Shown here: piece by piece, positions 34,903-42,857 of the stretch
Layout of the letters: each line of letters opens with the position of its first letter
Position numbering within the stretch: position 1 is the first letter of the stretch
NCBI GenBank assembly: GCA_963805305.1
Contig: CAWDTM010000002.1
Location: forward strand, 584,154 to 648,153
Direction of reading: 5' to 3'
Source of the DNA: CAVXEH01 sp963805305
Lineage (GTDB): Bacteria > Chloroflexota > Limnocylindria > QHBO01
Length of the DNA: 64,000 nt
Notes under the pieces: generated by a model
Databases searched by the model: none
Seen by the model: the letters and a program-made list of their open reading frames with translations, nothing else
Told to the model about the DNA's origin: nothing
Position numbers and translations under genes: made by a program

Positions 34903-35256
34903 CTACATCGGGCTGTTGATCTGGAAGTAGTTGCCGTCCGGATCGGCGAACGTCGCGATCCACGTCTCCTCGACGTCGCCGGGGTGGTACGGCTCGGCGA
35001 TGACCGTAGCGCCGGCCGTCTTGAAGCGCTCGGAGTCGCCCGGTACGTCCGTGCTGGTCAAGTTCCAGATCATCCGTCCCGGTTCGGCGCTGGCGCCCTT
35101 CACCTGGTCGTGCGGCGCCACCATGACGGTCACGGATCCCAGCTGCCAGCCGGTGTAGCCACCGTCCTCCCAGGCCGGGTCGCCGAACAGGCGCCGATAG
35201 AACTCCACCAGGCGTCCGGGGTTCTCCGAGCCAATCATCAAGCTGTTGAATTCCAT
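34903..35256 (-). CDS. VOC (glyoxalase-fold) family protein
   Basis: 117 residues, a single VOC domain, from the ATG at 35256 preceded by AGAGGAAAC. It begins SLMIGSENPGRLVEFYRRLFGDPAW and ends WIATFADPDGNYFQINSP, where the usual metal-ligand Glu is replaced by Gln. It is 20 bp downstream of a second VOC gene on the same strand, so they form an operon. Function unknown, perhaps dioxygenase- or resistance-like. Confidence 0.85.
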   Translation of the reverse strand: MEFNSLMIGSENPGRLVEFYRRLFGDPAWEDGGYTGWQLGSVTVMVAPHDQVKGASAEPGRMIWNLTSTDVPGDSERFKTAGATVIAEPYHPGDVEETWIATFADPDGNYFQINSPM

Positions 35257-35276
35257 TTCAGTTTCCTCTCTCTTGG

Positions 35277-35744
35277 TTACCGACGAGCACCAACCTGCTC
35301 GTCCGGGGTCGCGGCGTTGACGCGCTCCGCCAGCTCCACGATGAGCCCCTCCGGGCCGTGGACGTAGCAGAGCCGATAGAAGTCCTCGTACTGCTCGACC
35401 GTGCCCACCGTGCCGTACCCCTTCGCCCGGAGCCGGGCCAGGGCGGCGTCCAGGTCGCCGACCTCCAGGGAGATGTGTCGGAAGCCGGGACGGTTCGCCG
35501 GCAGGAAGCCCGCGGCCTCGTCCGACACCGGGGCGTGGTACGTGACGAGCTCCAGGTTGCCGGTGCCATCGGGCGTGCGGACCATCACCATCTCCGCCCG
35601 GACGCCGTCGAGCCCGTTGATGCGGTCCACCCACGAGCCCCCGAGCTCCATGGGGTCGCTGGGCTCGAAGCCGAGGTCGGTGAAGAAGGCGACGGCGGCG
35701 TCGAGGTCCTCGACGACGACACCCAGGTGATCGAATCGGAGCAT
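35277..35744 (-). CDS. VOC (glyoxalase-fold) family protein
   Basis: 155 residues from the ATG at 35744; an upstream Met at 35780 is possible but unsupported. It has a paired betaalpha-beta-beta-beta layout: RFDHLGVVVEDLDAAVAFFTDLGFE, then RHISLEVGDLDAALARLRAKG and YVHGPEGLIVELAERV. Candidate metal ligands are His in FDHLG, His in FRHIS and Glu in LIVELAE, the ligands of extradiol-dioxygenase-like VOC proteins. First gene of the two-gene VOC operon. Confidence 0.86.
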   Translation of the reverse strand: MLRFDHLGVVVEDLDAAVAFFTDLGFEPSDPMELGGSWVDRINGLDGVRAEMVMVRTPDGTGNLELVTYHAPVSDEAAGFLPANRPGFRHISLEVGDLDAALARLRAKGYGTVGTVEQYEDFYRLCYVHGPEGLIVELAERVNAATPDEQVGARR

Positions 35745-35834
35745 ACCCACCCATCCGCGCTGTACGTGTTCGGTCACCATCTTGGACCGATGTCGCCCGC
35801 GAAGCTCATCGGCGTGGCTGATGTTGTCGTAAGT

Positions 35835-35922
35835 GGTGACCCCATCACCACAATGACCGTCGGACGCGCGGGCGTTCCGGTTTTCACGGGGTTCCGTCGT
35901 CGTTTGGGTGACCGCATCACCC
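35835..35922. repeat. REP-like inverted pair (BIME), copy 3
   Basis: GGTGACCCCATCACC followed by ACAATGACCGTCGG (35835-35863) recurs inverted at 35894-35922 (CCGTCGTCGTTTGGGTG then ACCGCATCACC). The surrounding 340-bp gap between the VOC operon and the next DHFR-fold gene shows no ORF I would defend. Confidence 0.5.
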
Positions 35923-36085
35923 GTTTGTCGGCGGAAGCGCCCGCGGCCGCCGTTCTGGCGCGTCGGTCCGGGAGTTCGGCGGTCGTAACGGTGATCTGGT
36001 CGCCATCGGTCCGTCAACGCAGCGATGAGTTCCCCCGGTTCGATCCGTCCACCAGTAGGGTTGAGACCAAGCGGAGGTGCAGGAC

Positions 36086-36622
36086 GTGCGAACGGTCGTG
36101 GTCTATGAGCTGCTGTCCCTGGACGGGGTGGCCGAGGATCCGGACAGCTTCATCGCGGAATGGGATGCGGCGATGGACGCCAACCTGGCTGCGGTGATCG
36201 CGCCCCAGGACGCGGTCATCCTGGGTCGCGGCAGCTACACGGAGTGGGCGCGGTTCTGGCCGACCAGCGAGGTAGAGCCGTTCGCCACATTCATCAACGG
36301 GGTCACCAAGTACGTTGCGACATCCACGCCCCTCGACCGGGACTGGGCCAATGCGACCGCGATCGACGGCGAGCTGGTCCAGTTCATTCGGGATCTCAGG
36401 GAGCGGCCCGGAGGCGATATTGGCGTCCACGCCAGCATCTCCGTCGCGCAGGCGCTGCTGACCGCCGGCGTCGTCGACGAGCTCCGGCTGGTGATCGCAC
36501 CGACCATTGCCGGCGGCGGGCGTCGGCTCTTCGACGGCGTGCCACGGTTGCAGCTCGAATCCATCGGGAGCGAGGTCTCGCCAACGGGCTCGCTGCTCGT
36601 GCGCTATCGGGTGCGGCGTTAG
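36086..36622 (+). CDS. Dihydrofolate reductase-fold oxidoreductase
   Basis: 178 residues from the GTG at 36086, with GGAGG 8 bases upstream; a GTG at 36077 overlaps that site and is less likely. Family features: VVVYELLSLDGVAEDPDSF, ILGRGSYTEWARFW, KYVATSTPL, and VHASISVAQALLTAGVVDELRLVIAPTIAGGGRRLF. Substrate unknown, probably NADPH-dependent. It lies between repeat elements on both sides. Confidence 0.87.
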   Translation: MRTVVVYELLSLDGVAEDPDSFIAEWDAAMDANLAAVIAPQDAVILGRGSYTEWARFWPTSEVEPFATFINGVTKYVATSTPLDRDWANATAIDGELVQFIRDLRERPGGDIGVHASISVAQALLTAGVVDELRLVIAPTIAGGGRRLFDGVPRLQLESIGSEVSPTGSLLVRYRVRR

Positions 36623-36763
36623 GCAGCGCGGCCGAACCAGGCGGTCAGCGCCTCCACCAGCCCCGGCATCCCAGGCCCCGGAGCAGGCCCGCGACGCTCA
36701 CGAGCACATGGCGCCGCCCGAGCTATGCGGTCGCACGCTCTCACGCATCGGCAGATGCCTGGA

Positions 36764-36870
36764 GCAGCATTGTGGCAATCGAGAGGCCGATGGCGGCCGT
36801 TGCCTCGTCATGCGGCTGCCATGAGCATCCATACGACGATCGGCGGGCGGTTCGATGGTCGTAACGCTGC
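36764..36870. repeat. 107-bp MITE-like element, copy C
   Basis: Left end GCAGCATTGTGGCAATCGAG and right end CGATGGTCGTAACGCTGC are inverted repeats. The left half (AGGCCGATGGCGGCCGTTGCC) aligns with copies A and B. Length is 107 bp, as in A, B and D. The rest of the 417-bp gap (36623-37039) shows no supported gene. Confidence 0.6.
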
Positions 36871-37039
36871 TCACAGCAGCAGACCGAGCCAACTGCGACA
36901 GACGGAAGGAACTGGGAGAATCGGCTGGCCAAGGTCAGCTACATCTCCCCTTGTGCGTCGTCGCGTCCCGCGCAACGCTTCCTCGCGCAAACGTGACCGG
37001 CCGCGTACCAATGGGGCCGGGCTGAGAGGGGAGCGGAGC

Positions 37040-38341
37040 ATGCCGCTGGGACAACGCGCCATTGCCTGGAGTCGACGTGCAGTCGCCGGCCAGGGACTCA
37101 CCGGGCGCCTCGTCCTAATCGCCGGGCTTCTCTTCATCGCGCTGCCGCTCTACCTCGTGACAGGGCTCTGGTTCGACCTGCTGTATGCGGCGCTCGGGTG
37201 GCTGGGGGGACGGCGGCTGACGCCCAGGGTTCGCGCGGTCATTGCGGCTGCCACGGTGTTCGTGCTCGTGGTTGCGGTTGTGGCGGCTTGGTCACCGCCG
37301 GCACCCTCGGCGACGCCCGGAGCCGGCTCGAGTGCCGTGGCCCTGGTCACCGCATCGCCGACATCCACGCCGACCCTGGCTCCAACGCCCGTTGCCACCC
37401 CCTCCCCGGGTGGGGCTGCGACATCGGTCCCGGTTGATCTCGACGATGGAGCAACGGGGACCGCTCCGCCCGCGCTGCCATCGCCGGCCGCGACGACGAA
37501 TCCGAACGTCACGGCCATTGGCTGGCTGCCAGGCGAACCCGATGCCGCCCTCACGCCCGGGGCCCTGAACCCCGCCGTGACGCAGGCAACCATTGGCACC
37601 ACGATCTGCGTATCGGGCTGGACCGCGACCATCCGGCCGAGCTCCAGCTACACCACCACGCTGAAGGTCCAGCAGATCGCCCAGTATGGGTACACCGATA
37701 CGAGCACCGCGGACTACGAGGAGGACCACCTCATCTCGCTCGAGCTGGGCGGCGCGCCACGCGATCCGGCGAACCTGTGGCCCGAGCCGTACAGCGCGTC
37801 CCTCGCGGACGGCCGCGATACCGGTGCCCGCGTCAAGGACACGTTCGAGAACGCGCTCAAGCGGGAGGTCTGCGCCGGGCAGATCACGCTCGCGAAGGCG
37901 CAGGCGGAGATCGGCACTCATTGGGTCCACGCCTTCTACGGGATCCCGCTCTCCGTGACCGCGTCGACCGCACCCACAGGGACGGCGACCACGGCGACCG
38001 CGACGCCGAAGTCAGGCGCGACGCAGACGCCTGCCCCGGCGGCCACCCTCAGCGTCCGGATCACGAGCGTCGTCGATCCGGTCAAGCGCGGGACCACGGC
38101 GAGCGTCTCGGCGACGACGACCGCGAGTGCCGCCTGCACCATCAAGGTCACGCTTCCGTCGGGCCGGGTCTCGACCGTGGCCGCGCTGCTGCAAACTCGG
38201 ACCGCGTCCTCGGCCGGGGCGGTGAACTGGACCTGGACGGTCACGTCCAACACCGGGACCGGGACGGCGAAGGTCAAGGTCTCGTGCGCCCGGGCTGGGG
38301 TGACAGGCGCCGCATCGACAACCTTCGCCATCACAAACTGA
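37040..38341 (+). CDS. Membrane-anchored protein with exported HNH-like domain
   Basis: 433 residues from the ATG at 37040, with GGGGAGCGGAG upstream. Two membrane helices (21-41, 62-85) are followed by a long Thr/Pro/Ala linker. The exported domain (about 160-300) contains YEEDHLISLELGGAPRDPAN then LWPEP, an HNH-nuclease-like signature with Asp229-His230 and a downstream Asn. A second low-complexity linker leads to an Ig-like or beta-sandwich domain (about 335-433, ITSVVDPVKRGTTASVSA ... VKVSCARAGVTG). It could be a surface nuclease; activity is unproven. Confidence 0.68.
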   Translation: MPLGQRAIAWSRRAVAGQGLTGRLVLIAGLLFIALPLYLVTGLWFDLLYAALGWLGGRRLTPRVRAVIAAATVFVLVVAVVAAWSPPAPSATPGAGSSAVALVTASPTSTPTLAPTPVATPSPGGAATSVPVDLDDGATGTAPPALPSPAATTNPNVTAIGWLPGEPDAALTPGALNPAVTQATIGTTICVSGWTATIRPSSSYTTTLKVQQIAQYGYTDTSTADYEEDHLISLELGGAPRDPANLWPEPYSASLADGRDTGARVKDTFENALKREVCAGQITLAKAQAEIGTHWVHAFYGIPLSVTASTAPTGTATTATATPKSGATQTPAPAATLSVRITSVVDPVKRGTTASVSATTTASAACTIKVTLPSGRVSTVAALLQTRTASSAGAVNWTWTVTSNTGTGTAKVKVSCARAGVTGAASTTFAITN

Positions 38342-38406
38342 GGCGGATCGCGAGGCTGGATCGGCCGTAGGGTGGCATCATCCGGCGAGCCGCAGCGCCT
38401 CCTCCC

Positions 38407-38598
38407 ACACGCCACCGGGGTTGGGGTCCCTCCCACGAAGGATGTTGATGCCTGGAGCAGCGTTACGACGATTGAGTGGCCGATGGCGGCGCTTCCGTCG
38501 TCGCCTGGCTAGCGGACGCACCCAAACGGCGTTCGAAGGGCGCCCCGATGGTCGCAACGATGCGCAGAGCATCAGGGCGTGGCTGGCGGCCACGATCG
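38407..38598. repeat. 192-bp repeat A, containing a 107-bp inverted-ended core
   Basis: This block is about 90% identical over its full 192 bp to 44845-45036. The core (38457-38563) starts GCAGCGTTACGACGATTGAG and ends CGATGGTCGCAACGATGC, which are inverted repeats. The flanks, ACACGCCACCGGGGTT before and GGGCGTGGCTGG after the core, are conserved only between A and B. Confidence 0.75.
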
Positions 38599-38622
38599 AG
38601 TGAGGCCGCGGATGGGGCAGGA

Positions 38623-39222
38623 TCAGCTGCGCTTCACCCGGTAGTCGATGAACGTGGCGAACGGCGACTGGCGGACGCCGAGCTGCTCCAGCTCGATGCG
38701 CCGCTCGAACCCCTCGAACAGGCGCTTGCCTCCACCCAGCACGATGGGCGCGACGATGATCGACAGCTCGTCGACGGCACCGGCGGCCAGGGCCTGGCGG
38801 ATGAGATCGGCGCCGCCCGCGAGATGGACGTCCCTGGCGCCCGCCGCCTCCCTGGCCCGCGACAGCGCCTCGTCCAGGCTCCCGACGAAGATGAACTCGT
38901 CGCCATCGGGCTGTTCTTCGGGCCGGTGGGTGAGGATGAAGGTCGGCACCGCCCATGGGTTGCGGTCGTCCCAGTGTCCGGCCGCCTCGTACATGTTGCG
39001 CCCGACGATGGCCGCCCCCTGGCTGCGCATCCCCTCGTCCAGGTACTCCTTGTCGACGCCGGTCGCCTCGCCCTTTGGACCGGACTCGTACGTCCACGGC
39101 CCGCCAAAGACCCACCAGTGCAGCGCCTCGCCGCCCTCGCCAAGCCCCTTGTCCGGGCCGTCGTTGGGGCCGGTGATGTAGCCGTCGAGGGAGATGGTGA
39201 TGGCGGCCTTAATCGTGGTCAT
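38623..39222 (-). CDS. Dihydrofolate reductase-fold oxidoreductase
   Basis: 199 residues from the ATG at 39222, with GGAGG upstream. Features: ITISLDGYITGPNDGPDKGLGEGGEALH (a longer substrate loop than the other copies), IVGRNMYEAAGHWDD, FILTHRP, VHLAGGADLIRQALAAGAVDELSIIVAPIVLGGGKRLF. The end, RRIELEQLGVRQSPFATFIDYRVKRS, is nearly identical to a broken fragment at 41760, so that remnant derives from a copy of this gene. Confidence 0.88.
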   Translation of the reverse strand: MTTIKAAITISLDGYITGPNDGPDKGLGEGGEALHWWVFGGPWTYESGPKGEATGVDKEYLDEGMRSQGAAIVGRNMYEAAGHWDDRNPWAVPTFILTHRPEEQPDGDEFIFVGSLDEALSRAREAAGARDVHLAGGADLIRQALAAGAVDELSIIVAPIVLGGGKRLFEGFERRIELEQLGVRQSPFATFIDYRVKRS

Positions 39223-39293
39223 GCTCCTGCCTCCTGCGCATGTCTGCCCGTATGACGAACTCCATGCGCGCAAGTCATCGGGGCGAGCAGACG

Positions 39294-39548
39294 CTAGTAG
39301 ACCTCGTCGTGGGAGCCCAGGTTGACGAGGAACGCGATGTCACCGTCCCAGCGAAACAGGACGCGGAGGTCCTCGTCCACGCTGAACGCCCAGTAGTCAG
39401 CGAGCTCGCCCTTGAGCTTGTGGGTGTGGAGGAGGGGATCCTGCGGGTCGGCAGCGAAGCGGCGCAGGGCCGCCCGCAGCATGCTTGCCTGGGGATCCTT
39501 CAGCTTCCTGGCACGGCGCACGAACCGGCTCGAGGCGGTGACGTGCAT
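39294..39548 (-). CDS. RelE/StbE-type mRNA interferase toxin
   Basis: 84 residues from the ATG at 39548. The RelE fold pattern is evident: HVTASSRFVRRARKLKDPQ, HKLKGELADYWAFSVDEDLRVLFRWDGD, LVNLGSHDEVY, with basic residues and the C-terminal DEVY typical of plasmid-stabilisation toxins. The start is one base after the antitoxin stop (TGACATG), so they are co-translated. Expected to cleave mRNA at the ribosome when the antitoxin is lost. Confidence 0.88.
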   Translation of the reverse strand: MHVTASSRFVRRARKLKDPQASMLRAALRRFAADPQDPLLHTHKLKGELADYWAFSVDEDLRVLFRWDGDIAFLVNLGSHDEVY

Positions 39549-39549
39549 G

Positions 39550-39825
39550 TCACGCCCGCAGCTCGTCGATGAGCGCCTCCACGTCATCGAACGACCGCGC
39601 ATCGCCGGCCCGGTACTCCGCTTCCGCCTCGCGCACCTCGGTCAGGAACAGGGCGCGCCGCAGCGCGGCCAGCTCCGCCTGGTCGCGCTCGTAGCGCTGA
39701 GGGTTCACGAGGTAGGCGGCCTTGCGCGATCGCTGGAGGACCACGGTGGGCTCGTCGGATGCGCCGATGTCGTCCAGGATCTCCGCCACCCGCTGGCGAA
39801 GGTCGCTGACCGGTACGCTCTTCAT
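39550..39825 (-). CDS. Phd/YefM-type antitoxin
   Basis: 91 residues from the ATG at 39825 (a GTG one codon earlier is possible). It begins KSVPVSDLRQRVAEILDDI and has PTVVLQRSRKAAYLVNPQRYE, the DNA-binding half of Phd/YefM proteins. The C-terminus (REAEAEYRAGDARSFDDVEALIDEL) is the toxin-binding tail. Upstream lies a perfect 7-bp-arm palindrome, the probable operator. Confidence 0.88.
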   Translation of the reverse strand: MKSVPVSDLRQRVAEILDDIGASDEPTVVLQRSRKAAYLVNPQRYERDQAELAALRRALFLTEVREAEAEYRAGDARSFDDVEALIDELRA

Positions 39826-39836
39826 CACATCAGCAT

Positions 39837-39852
39837 GTACGGTAGACCGTAC
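39837..39852. promoter_or_regulatory. Operator palindrome of the RelE/Phd-type module
   Basis: GTACGGT-AG-ACCGTAC sits 12-27 bases upstream of the antitoxin ATG. The perfect 7-bp arms and position fit autorepression by the antitoxin-toxin complex. Confidence 0.6.
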
Positions 39853-39959
39853 GCCGTCAAGGAAGAGCGCGGCGGCGCATCCGAGTCAACTCGTGGCGCG
39901 CGTCCCCGCTCATCCGGTCCACGTCCACCCGGGTCGCAGACCCGCTAGGCTGAGACGCC

Positions 39960-40439
39960 GTGAGCGAGGCCCGACTCATTCTTACCTGCGGGTTGCCCGG
40001 GGCGGGCAAGACCGTGCTCGCAAGGCAGCTCGCCGCGGACCGGAGCGCCGTGCGCCTCACGAAGGATGAATGGCTCTGGGCCCTTGGATCCACTCCCTGG
40101 GACACGCCGGCCCGCGAGAAGGCTGAACATGAGCTCTGGCGCCTCGCTCAGGAACTCCTGCGCCTCGGCCTGAGCGTCGTCCTCGATTTTGGGCTCTGGG
40201 CGCGGATCGAACGTGATGAGATGCGATCCGTGGCGGGTGGCCTTGGTGTCGGCGTCGAACTGCACTACGTCGACGTGCCTGCCGACGAACTATGGCGGCG
40301 CATCGAGGCCCGGAACTCGGAGCCGCCCTGGGACAGCTACCCGATCCACCGCGCCGACCTCGAAGGGTGGATCCGCGTGTTCCAGGCGCCCGATGCTGCC
40401 GAGCTGGCCCTGTTCGACCCCCCGCCGGCCCCAAGCTGA
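39960..40439 (+). CDS. P-loop kinase/ATPase of the AAA_33 (zeta-toxin-like) type
   Basis: 159 residues from the GTG at 39960. Walker A is GLPGAGKT (11-18), right after LILTC, and the lid region is VVLDFGLWARIERDEMR. HYVDVPADELWRRIEARN is the family's base-contact helix. Such small kinases phosphorylate nucleosides, antibiotics or peptidoglycan precursors; this one is unassigned. TAGGCT 7 bases upstream and no ribosome site suggest a leaderless message. It lies next to a toxin-antitoxin module but has no partner of its own. Confidence 0.8.
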   Translation: MSEARLILTCGLPGAGKTVLARQLAADRSAVRLTKDEWLWALGSTPWDTPAREKAEHELWRLAQELLRLGLSVVLDFGLWARIERDEMRSVAGGLGVGVELHYVDVPADELWRRIEARNSEPPWDSYPIHRADLEGWIRVFQAPDAAELALFDPPPAPS

Positions 40440-40522
40440 GCGGCAGCCAGGATTCGTCGGAGGAGGTCTGCTCAGCCGCGCTTGAGACCGGCAGCAGGTG
40501 TTGGTACGGTAGTGGCGTTGCG

Positions 40523-40897
40523 ATGCTGTGGGAGGACAGTCAGGTGCGGAGCGACGGTTGGCGGGGCTGGCTGTTCGGTTTTGGGGTCGGCATCGTTACC
40601 GGGTTCGCCGCGGCGCTTGGCGGCGCATTGCTCCTCCTCCTTGCCGTCGTCGTCCTCGCTCTCGGCTTCATGGCCAGGGGCAGCTACGCCTTCCTGTCCG
40701 GCGGCTTCATCGGCCTCGGCGGGCTCTGGGTGGCTCTCACCCTCCGCGCCCAGCTCGCCTGCCAGTCGCCGAGCGACCCGGCTGTCACCTGCGTGGCAAC
40801 CGACGTTGGGCCGTTCCTGGCGGTCAGCGCGGGTGTCGCTCTGGTGGGCGTGCTGATTGCCCTCGCCGCGTGGCGGCGGGCAGCACCCGGCCGCTGA
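40523..40897 (+). CDS. Small membrane protein, function unknown
   Basis: 124 residues from the ATG at 40523. Three membrane helices are predicted at about residues 15-46, 50-70 and 95-116; two Cys flank a short loop (LACQSPSDPAVTCVATD). No family is recognised and no ribosome site is seen; TACGGT lies 13 bases upstream of the ATG. An in-frame upstream extension exists but overlaps the kinase gene. Confidence 0.55.
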   Translation: MLWEDSQVRSDGWRGWLFGFGVGIVTGFAAALGGALLLLLAVVVLALGFMARGSYAFLSGGFIGLGGLWVALTLRAQLACQSPSDPAVTCVATDVGPFLAVSAGVALVGVLIALAAWRRAAPGR

Positions 40898-40948
40898 CTC
40901 GCGGGACACACCACGCCGATCAGTCGGAACGTCCGCGGTGAGCCGCAG

Positions 40949-41662
40949 CTACGAGGAAGAGGCGTGTGGCGGAGGCCGTCGCACGAGCCGGACGATGAGG
41001 ATCACGAAGAGCAGGAACGCAACCGGCGGCAGGAGCATCACACCGAGGGCGGTCACCAGCTGACCGAAGGAGTTGCCGTCGCCGCCTGCGGTCACTCCCG
41101 TTACGCCATGCGCGAAGGCTCGGTCGGAGATTGGCCCGAAATCGGCGGCGGACACGCCCTCCACCCGCAGCTGGTCACCGTTCGCTTCGACCACGGTGAG
41201 CGTGTCGCCCCGGAGGTTGAGGGTGCGCAGCTTGCCCTCGTCGAGCAGCCGCACCACGATGCTGAGGTCGGTGCGCGGAGGCAGGTCCGGGCGCACCATC
41301 AGGAACGCGGCCAGGACCACGACCAGCGCCGCTGCAAGCATCAGCCACCATCGCCGCCGCACGAGCGTCAGGCGAACCCGCTCTCGGATGGGCGCGGAGG
41401 CCACAGCGGGAGGCGCGGGCGCCGGAGCCGGAGGCTGGTGAAGGCGCGCGAGGAGTGCGACCCGGCCCGACACACCGAGCTTCGCGTAGATCGTGGCCAG
41501 GTGAGAGCGGACCGTGGCTTCCGAGATGGAGAGGCGGCCAGCGATGGCACGGGCGGAGAGGCCCTCGACTGCCGCGTCGAGCACATCGCGCTCGCGCGGA
41601 CTCAGCTCCGACAGGTCGAGCGAGCCGTCAGTGCTCCGATGCGCACCATCGTTCTCCCCCAT
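40949..41662 (-). CDS. LuxR-type HTH fused to an FtsH-like transmembrane/extracytoplasmic module
   Basis: 237 residues from the ATG at 41662; a GTG at 41734 would add 24 residues. Residues 19-70 are a LuxR/GerE helix-turn-helix (LSPRERDVLDAAVEGLSARAIAGRLSISEATVRSHLATIYAKLGV). A membrane helix follows (105-123), then TDLSIVVRLLDEGKLRTLNL and GDTLTVVEANGDQLRVEG, which resembles the extracytoplasmic domain at the start of FtsH. A second helix is at about 203-228. The AAA and protease parts of FtsH are absent. It is probably a one-component membrane-bound regulator. Confidence 0.72.
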   Translation of the reverse strand: MGENDGAHRSTDGSLDLSELSPRERDVLDAAVEGLSARAIAGRLSISEATVRSHLATIYAKLGVSGRVALLARLHQPPAPAPAPPAVASAPIRERVRLTLVRRRWWLMLAAALVVVLAAFLMVRPDLPPRTDLSIVVRLLDEGKLRTLNLRGDTLTVVEANGDQLRVEGVSAADFGPISDRAFAHGVTGVTAGGDGNSFGQLVTALGVMLLPPVAFLLFVILIVRLVRRPPPHASSS

Positions 41663-41759
41663 GCCGGCATCATGGTCCTCCTCGTGCCACCTGTCATCCT
41701 CCAAACGGAGGAAACACACAGGTGCTTCTGCCACGACTAACCAACACGAACTGCCGGTC

Positions 41760-41868
41760 TCAGCCGCGCTTCACCCCGTAGTCGACGAACGTTGCGAACG
41801 CCGACTGGCGGACGCCCAGCTGCTCGAGCTCGATGCGCCGCTCGGACCCCTCGAACAGCTGTCGGTGG
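41760..41868 (-). pseudogene. 3' remnant of a dihydrofolate reductase-fold gene
   Basis: The minus strand reads LFEGSERRIELEQLGVRQSA then FATFVDYGVKRG and stop (41760). This matches the last 33 residues of the gene at 38623 almost exactly. Nothing upstream continues the match, so only the C-terminus survives, 3.1 kb from the intact copy and just before another family member. A deletion or rearrangement has removed the rest. Confidence 0.75.
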
Positions 41869-42052
41869 CAGGGATGAGCCGATGGCGCCGCGTCCGCGGC
41901 GCGCACCCGAGTGAACTCGGCGCCTCGTCACATCTCGTGCACCCGTGCATCCGTGCAGCACGAAAGGTGTCGACGTCGGTAAGGTCGCCGATGATTCTGC
42001 ATGGGACCGGCGGTCTCAACAGCGAACGAGAAGACAGCGCGGAGTGGTGAAC

Positions 42053-42655
42053 ATGAAGCTGATGGCAACCGAGATGCTGACCCTCGACGGGGTGTACCAG
42101 GGCCCCGGTGGCCCCGACGAGGACCGGCGCAACGGCTTCGAGCGCGGCGGTTGGACGGCGGCGCACGCCGACGAAGAGATGGGCCCGTTCCTGACCGCGA
42201 TGTTCGACCGCGCCGATGGCCTGCTCCTGGGGCGCAGGACCTGGGAGATCTGGGAGCCTTATTGGCCGCTGCACGACGACAACCCGTTCGGCCACGCCAT
42301 CAACACGCTGCCCAAGTACGTCCCCTCGACCACCCTGCGGGACCCGACCTGGCACAACACCCACGTCATCCAGGGCGACGTCGAGGCGGCAATTCGCGAG
42401 CTCAAGGCCAGGCCCGGCGGGGAGCTGCAACTCCACGGCAGCGGCCAGCTGCTCCGATGGCTCCTCGAGCACGACCTGGTCGACGAGCTGATCCTGCGGC
42501 TCTACCCGGTGGTGGTGGGCGACGGCCTGCGGCTCTTTCCGGAGCGCGGCCTGACGCATGACATGGCGCTCGCCGAATCGCGTTCCCTGCCGTCCGGGGT
42601 CATGCTCCTGACCTATCGGCCGGCCGGGCGCCTGGCCTTCGATACGGTCGAGTGA
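42053..42655 (+). CDS. Dihydrofolate reductase-fold oxidoreductase
   Basis: 200 residues from the ATG at 42053, with GGAG 8-9 bases upstream. Hallmarks: MATEMLTLDGVYQGPGGPDEDRRNGF, LLGRRTWEIWEPYW, KYVPSTTL, LQLHGSGQLLRWLLEHDLVDELILRLYPVVVGDGLRLF. It is closest in style to the copy at 29046 (both have DEDxRNGF and HGSG/LGSGxL). Substrate unknown. Confidence 0.88.
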   Translation: MKLMATEMLTLDGVYQGPGGPDEDRRNGFERGGWTAAHADEEMGPFLTAMFDRADGLLLGRRTWEIWEPYWPLHDDNPFGHAINTLPKYVPSTTLRDPTWHNTHVIQGDVEAAIRELKARPGGELQLHGSGQLLRWLLEHDLVDELILRLYPVVVGDGLRLFPERGLTHDMALAESRSLPSGVMLLTYRPAGRLAFDTVE

Positions 42656-42683
42656 GGGCGAGCACGCCGCGCCGGTTCTCAGC

Positions 42684-42780
42684 AACCTGACCTAACGACC
42701 GAGGTACCGCCCTTCCCCGGTCGTCAGGTTATGCCCGCGTGACCTCCTGACCGATGTCGGCGCCGTCCTCGGTCGTAAGG
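42684..42780. repeat. Intergenic inverted repeats with a CGACCGAGG motif
   Basis: AACCTGACCTAACGACCGAGG-like sequence at 42684 is followed by CCGGTCGTCAGGTT (42718-42730) in inverted orientation and by CCTCGGTCGTAAGG (42767-42780), a third inverted match. The unit recalls the REP-like family but with a different palindrome. Confidence 0.4.
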
Positions 42781-42857
42781 CCCACCTTGTGAGCATCCGC
42801 ATGCCCCGACGTTCGGGTCCTGCGCCGACGTGGCCGCCCGCGTTGCGCGGTCGCCGG

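Noticed and set aside
35975..36000. GGCGGTCGTAACGGTGA as a sixth MITE end
   Set aside because: No matching inverted end about 107 bp (or 56 bp) away.
36619..36669. Short minus-strand ORF ending GLVEALTAWFGRAA that looks like a protein C-terminus
   Set aside because: Only 16 residues from its Met, with a stop a few codons upstream; too little to call a remnant.
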